64,000 nt of DNA from contig MNCI01021586.1 of NCBI GenBank assembly GCA_015680685.1, positions 23,034 through 87,033 of the forward strand, read 5' to 3'. Source of the stretch: Gnetum montanum. Its lineage: Eukaryota > Streptophyta > Gnetopsida > Gnetales > Gnetaceae. A program made the position numbers and the translations under genes. Position 1 is the first letter of the stretch. Every line of letters begins with the position of its first letter. The notes below the pieces were generated by a model. That model saw only the letters and a list, made by a program, of their open reading frames with translations, searched no databases and was not told where the DNA came from. Shown piece after piece: positions 56,891 to 64,000 of this stretch.

Positions 56891-57770
56891 TCATCTACCC
56901 ACACCTCGCAGGTAGGGTGAGGTAGGGTGTTGTAGTTCCAGAATAGAGTTTATGTCATCAAGAGAGGCCTCTGGAACATTTGCAATCTTACCACCCTTAA
57001 CATTTTTTTGATCCTCCGAAGATGCCCTTGGGCATTTTGCTGATCTTCCAGAGCTCTTGCGACCATTGCCAATAGTACCATCCCTAGGCCACACTAACAG
57101 CATTACCAGCCTTGGGTACTTCATTATTGGTTAGAGATCTCACCATCAACACCACTTGCTGAAGTACTAGTAGTATTGTGGCCCAACCACCTTATTGCCA
57201 TCCTCTAGCCCTCACCATTGCCTAGGCTTGGAATTGCTTTTAACATCCTATCTTTCCACCATTTTTTTAGATTTCCAAGCTCTTATCCTTGGTGTGGAGT
57301 CTTAAGCCCCTACATCACCATCATCCTTGATCATTTTTCTGGCCTCCTTAGGGTGCTTGCTTCTAGTGTGGCTATTGGAGCTTTTGCAATCTTTTGGCTT
57401 CAAAACTTACACTAACCTTCCTACTTTGGCACTATAAGCTCTTGCAACTGGTCCAACACTCATAGCACTTGTAGCATCCTTGCAACCAACAATTTTCTCT
57501 TATCTCATGTTGTGTGGCTATTCTCTTATTTTCTCTGCATTGTGTTTGTAAGACAAAGCCATGGAGGTGGTTGTTCAAAGACATGTTTCATCGTAGTGGT
57601 AATTTACCACATTACTCTGATGTGCCTAGTTGGACTCGCCAAGCCACTCAAGAGTGCATGTCCCTCTTACCCTACCATAACCTATTTTCATTTACCCCTT
57701 TACCTTACATTTTCTTTCCTTTCCTACAAGCTTCTCCAATGCACATGGTACCCTTCTTTCAGTCGATTGT
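56891..57770 (-). pseudogene. Element D antisense gene 2 (unrecognised)
   Basis: This lies on the strand opposite to pol, between integrase and the 3' LTR. Blocks on the - strand: GRKGKK (about 57740), HYDETC and SYKHNAEKIRE (about 57600-57510), then a basic Ser-rich part (CKSSNSHTRSKHPKEARKM, about 57390) and an open end 57124-56891 with GRKSSGRSAKCPRASSEDQ and KIANVPEASLDDINSILEL. The first blocks match the + strand of B at 4494-4700. The basic, Ser-rich make-up would suit a nucleic-acid-binding protein, but that is a guess. Stops are present and exon limits are unclear. Confidence 0.4.
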
Positions 57771-58478
57771 AGAACCCATGATGGACGTAACACAACTCAT
57801 CCCATGGGAAGCCTCTTTGGGCTAGTCAAAGTCCAAGTGGATGTAACACAACTCATCCCAAGGAGAAAACACCTATCCCATATATGTGACATGGTTGACT
57901 CTAAGTAAAGCCTGTCGAGTGGCATGTATTCCACTCAATGATGAGCATCTTGCAGTTAGCGTTTCACAAAGAAAAAAGCAAAAAGAAAAAGAAAAAAAAT
58001 CATAAAACATAAAACAAAAAGGAAAAATAGGGGTAAAACTTGTCCCCAAGTAGAATTTAGTAAAGCTACAATTTCCCAACCGTCCAACCCTGAATTCACA
58101 TCACCCTTCTCATGAGCACTCCAACGAGAGGTCAACATGTCAAGGGTAAGCCATTTCGGTGCTATGGGTGATGGCTCTCTCACAAGCATTCTAATGAGAG
58201 GTCATTATTTCATCCACAAACCACCCTGGTGCTATGATCATGGTTAGTCATGCTAACTTTGCATCTTGTAGTATGATACATTAGTTACATATCATTTCTT
58301 CCTTGCTATCCCAATCCAATTCCCTACACCATTACCTTTATCATACCATTACCTTTAGCACTCTTGAGCCCAATGAAGTGCCCTCCAACTAGGTACCAAT
58401 GAACAATGTTGATGTCATGCCTGTTGTGGTGTTTCAAATTCTTTGTCGATGTCTCTCAGGCCACTCCTCCAGATGTCA
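57771..58478. other. Element D, between antisense gene 2 and polypurine tract
   Basis: No gene is recognised. A near-duplicate pair lies here: CACAACTCATCCCATGGG (57790) and CACAACTCATCCCAAGGA (57846), each preceded by GTAA. Confidence 0.4.
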
Positions 58479-58493
58479 ATAAAGAGGGGCTAA
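58479..58493 (+). other. Polypurine tract of element D
   Basis: ATAAAGAGGGGCTAA precedes the 3' LTR start TGAAACACC, as in element B. Confidence 0.85.
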
Positions 58494-60187
58494 TGAAACA
58501 CCACCAAATTTGGATGATAGCACCTCAACAAAAAAATTTTCAAGTGTCAACATAAGGTAAATTTTTTCTAAGTGTTTGGCCCATGCTTTCACTACTGAGA
58601 CTACACTCCAAAGCGTAGTCAGTGTAGTATGCAGCATAGAACTAGATTTGCAAAATTTTCTAAGTGTCAACAATGGTTGCAAAACTTTTTCTTAGTGTTG
58701 TGCTATGCTCTCATTCTCCCTGCTACACTCTAGAGCATAGCCAATGTAGCATGCACTTTAGTGGCTAGTTTGCCTAAGTGTCAAGCTAGCTTAAAATGGA
58801 AGAAATATGTTGGCAGATTTTCCAACTCCTAGGGCTACCCCTCTTACTATGCCCTAGAGTATAGCCAATGTAGCCTGGATGAGGATTACCAAATTTTTTT
58901 CTAAGTGCTAATGTTACACTCTCAATTTCCCCTACTACACTCTAGAGTGTAGCTAGCATTGGACTTTAATTTTTGCAAAATTTGCCTAACTATTAGGCTA
59001 CTTTCCATAGCGTAGCTAGCGTAGCAATGCAAGACAACCTCCAAAATCTTCTAGAGCTCAGTATCAGCCTCTATCTTAGCCTCAACATTCCTCTAGTAAG
59101 TAATATTAGCAATTTGCATTTCTTTTGCATCCCCTATTTGCCCCAAGATTATACCTATGCTCAATTCTACTTGAAAGAGGGGAGAGCATAGTCCTAGAGC
59201 GTAGCCTCCAAATTGCACTATTTTTCACTATTTGCAGGTACATTACGATGTTTTCAACTTTAGCACATGCAGTCTTAACAACATAGTCATACTCTAGCAG
59301 TCTCTTGGGGTCCATTGGAGCACACTAGAGTGTAGCACCAATTGCTCTAGTGGGAGCATAGTTAGGTCAATTTAGCCCCAACTACCCTCATGCCACGTGG
59401 TGCCCAATCCATACTTTACATCAATCCTAATCCTATAAATATTCCTATGTTTCACATTTTAGAGGTTGGCATTTTGAAGCATTCAATTGGAAAAATTCAA
59501 ACTTTGGTGGGCATTTTTTAGTCAGTAAGTTTGCATTTGTGTGGAATTTTTCATGTGAAAAACCTAAAGCAAATCGAGCACCCATGCACCCTAGATTGCT
59601 CAGTACCTTGGCAACACCTTTGCACACTGCAACACATTGCATGCTAGTAGGACACCATGGCAACTAACCTAGCAGGAATAGACTTCATGGCAGATGTTAG
59701 TTTTCATAACTTGGACATCTTAGAGACTATGACTATGCTACCTACTATGCCTATCTATACACCATGTACCTCCTCACCTCTTCTTTGCAATTTCCATGCT
59801 CCCATTATTTGGGGTAGTGCCATTCTTCCTCTCTCAAACTCCTTTACATTTTCAAGCATTTTCTTTGGCAGTTAGCACTACACTCACATTTTTTTCTATT
59901 TTGCACATATTCGAATGTTTTCATCATCATTTTTGCATTGGGAAACCTTGCTAAGCTTGAGCTTAGTCAACCCTGGTACCACCAAAAACACCATGCAAAT
60001 CCTTAGCACTTTTTTGTTGAAACACTCAGTAAGCCCTAGTTCAATTGACAATGTCATCCTAGGTGCTCCACCTCTATTTTTCCCCTCTAGTGATGGCCCT
60101 TTGAACGAGAGTGGGATTAGGGCTATACTGTAGCCACAGAACCCTTCAGCATGACTGTTCTAGCCACCAACATTTCTTGTTGCTATA
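58494..60187 (+). repeat. 3' LTR of element D
   Basis: This 1694-bp LTR starts TGAAACACCACC and ends TTGCTATA. It matches 38526-40232 along its length, with frequent C/T and G/A differences that often hit CpG sites in the palindromes. CCTATAAATATTCC at 59432-59445 is the likely TATA box. Confidence 0.9.
59432..59445 (+). promoter_or_regulatory. TATA-like box in 3' LTR of element D
   Basis: CCTATAAATATTCC; the 5' LTR reads CCTGTAAATACTTT at the same place, one transition having broken the box. Confidence 0.5.
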
Positions 60188-60192
60188 ATGGG
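60188..60192. repeat. Target site duplication of element D, right copy
   Basis: ATGGG directly after the 3' LTR; compare ATAGG at 38521-38525. Confidence 0.7.
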
Positions 60193-63100
60193 GACCACTG
60201 AAAGCATCCATGCAAGAGTAAATGTGTGTTTCCAATAGCTAGTAGGCTTTCAAAAGTCCCTACGAGGGTATTGCTACTAGATAGCCCTCGTAGTATGATG
60301 TAAAATATTGCTAGAAGTCTTACTTGCCACTAGAAGCATCTATGAAAGAGTGAATGCATGTTTCTGGTAGCTAGAAGGCTTCTTGAATCTCCTATAGGTT
60401 GGCTACTAGACACACCCCTTGCACTCTTTGAAAAAGTTCTTCAGAAACTTATCTATGGACTAGAAGTTGCGATTTTAAAGTACTTTTAGGTGATAGAAGC
60501 ACAAAGCTTTCTGCAAGCCTCTACAAGGGTACAACTACTAACAGTCCCTTATAGTATGCTATAAAATATTGTTGGAATTCTTCTATGCCATCGAAAGAAT
60601 CTATGCAAGAGTGAATGCATGCTTCCAATAGCTAGTAAACTTTCAAAATCACCTACAAGATGTTTGCTAGAGGCACCCCCTCATACTCTTTGGAAAATTT
60701 TCTCAAAAATGATTCTATGCATCAAAAGCTATGATTTCCAAGTACTTTTAGGTTACTAGAAGCACAATGCTTTCTAGAAGCACTTGCAAAGGTACTGCTA
60801 CTAGCAGTTCCTTGTAGTATGACGTAAAATATTACTGGAAGTTTTTTGTGCCATTGGAAGCATCTATGCAAGAGTGAATGCATGCTTCTAGTAGTTGGTA
60901 GGCTTTTAGAATCTCTTTCAAGATGGCTACTAGATACACCCCTTCACACTCTTTGCAAAACTTCTTTGGAAATGCATCTATGCACTGGAAGTTATGATTT
61001 CCAAGTTATTTTAGGTCACAGAAAGCACAATGCTTTCCAAAGGTTCCTACAAGGGTAGTACTTCTAGAAGTCCCTTATAGTATGTTGTAAAATATTGCTA
61101 AAAATCTTCCATGCCACCAGAAGCATCTATGCAAGAATGAATGCATGCTTCCGATAGCTAGTAGGCTTCCATAATCCTCTACAGGTTGTTTACTAGATAC
61201 ATCCCCTTGCACTCTTTGAAAAAGTTCTTCAAAAATAGGTCTATGTACTAGAAGCTACAATTTCCAAGTACTTTTAAGTCACTGGAAGCACAATGCTTTC
61301 TAATGGTTCCTATGAGGGTACTACTACTAGCAATCCCTTGCAACCTATTGTAAAATATTGTTGAAAGTTTTTTGTGCCACTAGAAGCATCTATGTAAAAG
61401 TGAATGCATGCTTCTAATAGCTAGTAGGCTTTTGGAATCCCCTGTGGGTTTGCTTCTAGATGTACTCCTTGCACTCTTTGGAAAAGTTCTTCAGAAATGT
61501 GTTTGTGCACCAAAAGATATGATTTCCAAGTACTTTCTAGTCATCAAAAGCACAACACTTTCTAGAGGTTCCTTTGAGTGTACTGCTACTAGTAATCCCT
61601 CGTACTCTACTATAAAATATTCCTATAAGCCTTTTGTGCCATTGAAAGCGTCTATGCAAGAGTGAATATTTGTTTCTGGGAGCTAGTTGGCTTCCAAAAT
61701 CCCTTGTGGGTTGCTACTAGATGCACCCCCTCGCACTCTTTGGAAAATTTCTTTGAAAACATGTTTGTGCATCAAAAGCTAGGATCTCCAAGTACTTTCA
61801 AGTCATCAAAAGCACAATGCTTTCTAGAAGCCCTTGCAAAGATACTACTACTATAAATCCCTCGCAATCTACTATAAAATATTGGTAGAAGTCTTCCGTG
61901 CCATCGTAAGCATTTATGCAAGAGTGAATGCATGCTTCCAATAGGTAGTAGGCTTTCAGAATCCCTTGTGGATTGGTTATTAGATGTGCCCCCTCACCTT
62001 CTTTGGAAAATTTCTTTATAAACACTTCTATACACTAGAAACTATGATTTCGAAGTACTTTCATGTCACTTGAAGCACAACACTTTCTGGAGGCTCTTGC
62101 CAGGGTATTCCTACTAGTAGTTCATTGCAATATGCTGTAAAATATTATTGAAAATTTTTCATGCCACTAAAAGCATCTATGCAAGAGTGGATGTGTGCTT
62201 CCAGTAGCTAGTAGACTTCTGGAATCCCCTGTAGGTTAGATGCTAGACACACCTCCTCAAACTCTTTAGAAACGTTCTTTGAAAATGTGTATTAGAAGTT
62301 GTAATTTCCAAGTACTTTTAGGTCACCAAAAGCACAATTCTTTGCAAAGGCCCTTACGAGGGTACTAGTACTAGAAATCCCTTGCAACCTACTATAAAAT
62401 ATTTTTGGAAGTCTTCCATGCCACTAGAAGCATCTATGCAAGAGTGAATGTGTGCTTCTAATAGCTAGTAGGCTTCTAGAATCCCATATGGGTTGGCTAC
62501 TAGATGCACCCCCTCGCACTCTTTAGAAACATGTTTGTGCACTAGAAGCTATGATTTTGAAGTACTTTCAGGTCATTAGAAGCACAACACTTTCCAGAGA
62601 CTCCTTCGAGTGTACTGCCACTAGCAGTTCTTCGTAATCTACTATAAAATATTGTTAGAAGTCTTTTGTACCATTGGAAGCACCTATGCAAAAGTGAATG
62701 TGTGCTTCCAATAGTTGGTAGGCTTTCAAAATCCCCTATGATTTGCTACTATATGCATCTCCTTACACTCTTTAGAAAAGTTCTTTGGAAATGCATTTAT
62801 GCACTAGAAGCTACAATATCCAAGTACTTTCATGTCATTGGAAGCACAATGCATTTCGAAGGCTCTTGGAATGGTATTACTACTAGGAGTCCCTTGTAGT
62901 TTGCTCTAAAATATTGTTGGAAGTCTTCCATGCAACTAGAAGCATCTATGGAATAGTGAATGTGTGCTTCTAGTAGTTGGTATGCTTTTGAAATTCCCTG
63001 CAAGTTGGCTACTAGACATACTTCCTCGCACTCTTTGGAAAAGTTCTTTAGAAATTTCTGTGCACTAGAAGCTAGGATTTCCAAGTAGTTTCATGTCACC

Positions 63101-63411
63101 AAAATCACAATGCTTTCCGAAGGCTCTTGTGAGGGTACTACTACTAGTAGTCCCTTGTAGTCTACTATAAGGGATTACTAAACGTTTTTCTACACCACTA
63201 GAAGCATCTATGCAAGAGTGAATGCATGCTTCCTATGGCTAGCAGGCTTTTCGAATCCCCTACAGGTTGGCTACTAGATGCACTCCCTCATGCTCTTTGG
63301 AAAAGTTCTTTAGAAACATGTTTGTGTATAGAAAGATGCGATTTCCAAGTACTTTCAGCTCACTAAAAGCACAACGTTTTCTGAAATCCTCTACAAGGGC
63401 ACTACTACTAG
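60188..63411. repeat. Tandem array of units of about 261 bp (about 12 units)
   Basis: The landmark GCAAGAGTGAATG recurs at about 60207, 60343, 60609, 60868, 61129, 61393, 61656, 61917, 62181, 62438, 62688, 62949 and 63210. After the first shortened step the spacing is 250-266 bp, mostly 261-264. Other landmarks per unit are TTTCCAAGTACTTT, CTCTTTGGAAAAGTTCTT and CTATAAAATATT. Each unit has two short inverted repeats: AGAAGCAT...ATGCTTCT around the landmark, and AAAGCACAATGCTTT. The units differ by many substitutions, so the array is old. Confidence 0.9.
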
Positions 63412-64000
63412 CCACATATGACCACAATAAATTCTACATTTCCTGTGAGCCTCACATATGACCATAATAAATTCTATTTTTACTGCAAGTTGCATGACAT
63501 TCAAATTTTGAGACTACAAGTAGATGCAAATCACATCTATTGTTAGTGACTATTATGTGTGTCTTAGTTTAACAATTAACAAGAAATAGAAACTTTGTGT
63601 TGACAGTGCCAGTCGTTGCTACTTGCATTTTTTCATTGAACTGCAATTCATAGTATATCATGCAACACATAGGAAAAATTGAAAAGTTTGAGTCACATAA
63701 ATTAATGTGTCCCACATTTTATTGTCTTAAACTACAAAGTGGATGCAATCCATAGTCGCATTGTTTGAAAATGTTAAAAAATAAAACTAGGGCTATTGCG
63801 AAGAAAATGACACATTTTAACCATTAATTCTCCCACAGCAAACCGCAGCAAAAGAGAGCGCATCGAGAATGACAGCGTCATCGCCACTAGTCATAGGAGA
63901 TAGCAGAATTCATCAACACCAATGACAATGGTGGGCAATAGTTTTGATTCTTGAAGTTGCAACAACCCAGGCCTAAATTATTTTTCTTCAAATTGATCCA
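63412..64000. other. Right flank of the tandem array
   Basis: No gene is recognised. A short direct duplication lies at its start: CACATATGACCACAATAAAT at 63413 and CACATATGACCATAATAAAT at 63452. Confidence 0.5.

Larger units (their letters stand above)
38526..60187 (+). mobile_element. Element D: 21.7-kb Tat-like Ty3/gypsy retrotransposon with antisense genes
   Basis: This is the + strand relative of element B with the same order: 5' LTR, gag, protease, minisatellite, antisense gene 1 (- strand), RT and RNase H, second RNase H, integrase, second minisatellite, antisense gene 2 (- strand), polypurine tract, 3' LTR. It is 2.8 kb longer because of insertion F, and has a target duplication ATAGG/ATGGG. 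The LTRs share ends and polypurine tract with B, but their bodies carry different repeated words. All frames are broken, more so than in B. Confidence 0.9.

Noticed and set aside
60188-63411. CRISPR-like array
   Set aside because: Units are about 261 bp and similar along their whole length, with no short repeat plus variable spacer. The context is a plant genome.
60846-63461. Family of similar small proteins on + in the right-hand array
   Set aside because: The similarity follows from the 261-bp DNA repeat, whose length is divisible by three. Stops differ from unit to unit and no unit is cleanly open.

Overview
This window looks like heterochromatic or intergenic DNA from a land plant with a large, repeat-rich genome. 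Almost all of it is decayed LTR retrotransposons inserted into one another, with plant-type Ty3/gypsy domains, AT-rich spacers and many C-to-T and G-to-A differences between copies. The high degree of decay would fit a slow-turnover genome such as a gymnosperm, but I cannot name the species. I recognise no ordinary host gene, tRNA or rRNA.

Left block (1-33066). An old copia-like element E has its 3' LTR at 31848-33066, and its 5' LTR is broken into 22345-22534 and 28885-29813. Two insertions interrupt that 5' LTR. Element A is on the + strand, runs off the left edge, and ends with its 3' LTR at 21540-22344. Element C is complete on the - strand at 22535-28884. A and C share an LTR family (ends TGATGGGAC...CACTCATCA) and carry only Gag, plus a protease in A, so they look non-autonomous. 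Element A is itself split by element B (2326-20559, - strand, 18.2 kb), which has 1.5-kb LTRs and a near-perfect target duplication (CTATA/CTGTA).

Middle (33067-38327) is AT-rich sequence in which I recognise nothing.

Right block (38328-63411) is a tandem array of units of about 261 bp. It is split by element D (38526-60187, + strand, 21.7 kb, target duplication ATAGG/ATGGG). D is split in turn, inside its second RNase H domain, by insertion F (52082-54855, perfect target duplication CTTAT, 570-bp assembly gap inside).

B and D belong to one family. Both have Gag and protease, then a module of about 6 kb, then RT, RNase H, a second (archaeal-type) RNase H and integrase; this set is typical of the Tat lineage of Ty3/gypsy. 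The striking point is the module. In both elements it holds a homologous multi-exon gene on the strand opposite to gag-pol (B: + strand 9999-13693; D: - strand 47998-44557). Most exons and several splice junctions can be matched between the copies. A minisatellite built on TAAACTAGCA lies beside the module, and another follows integrase. A second, weaker antisense gene lies between integrase and the 3' LTR in both. I know of antisense ORFs next to the 3' LTR in Tat elements, and of an intron between protease and RT in Ogre elements. An intron-bearing antisense gene nested between protease and RT is, to my knowledge, undescribed, and it is the main finding here.
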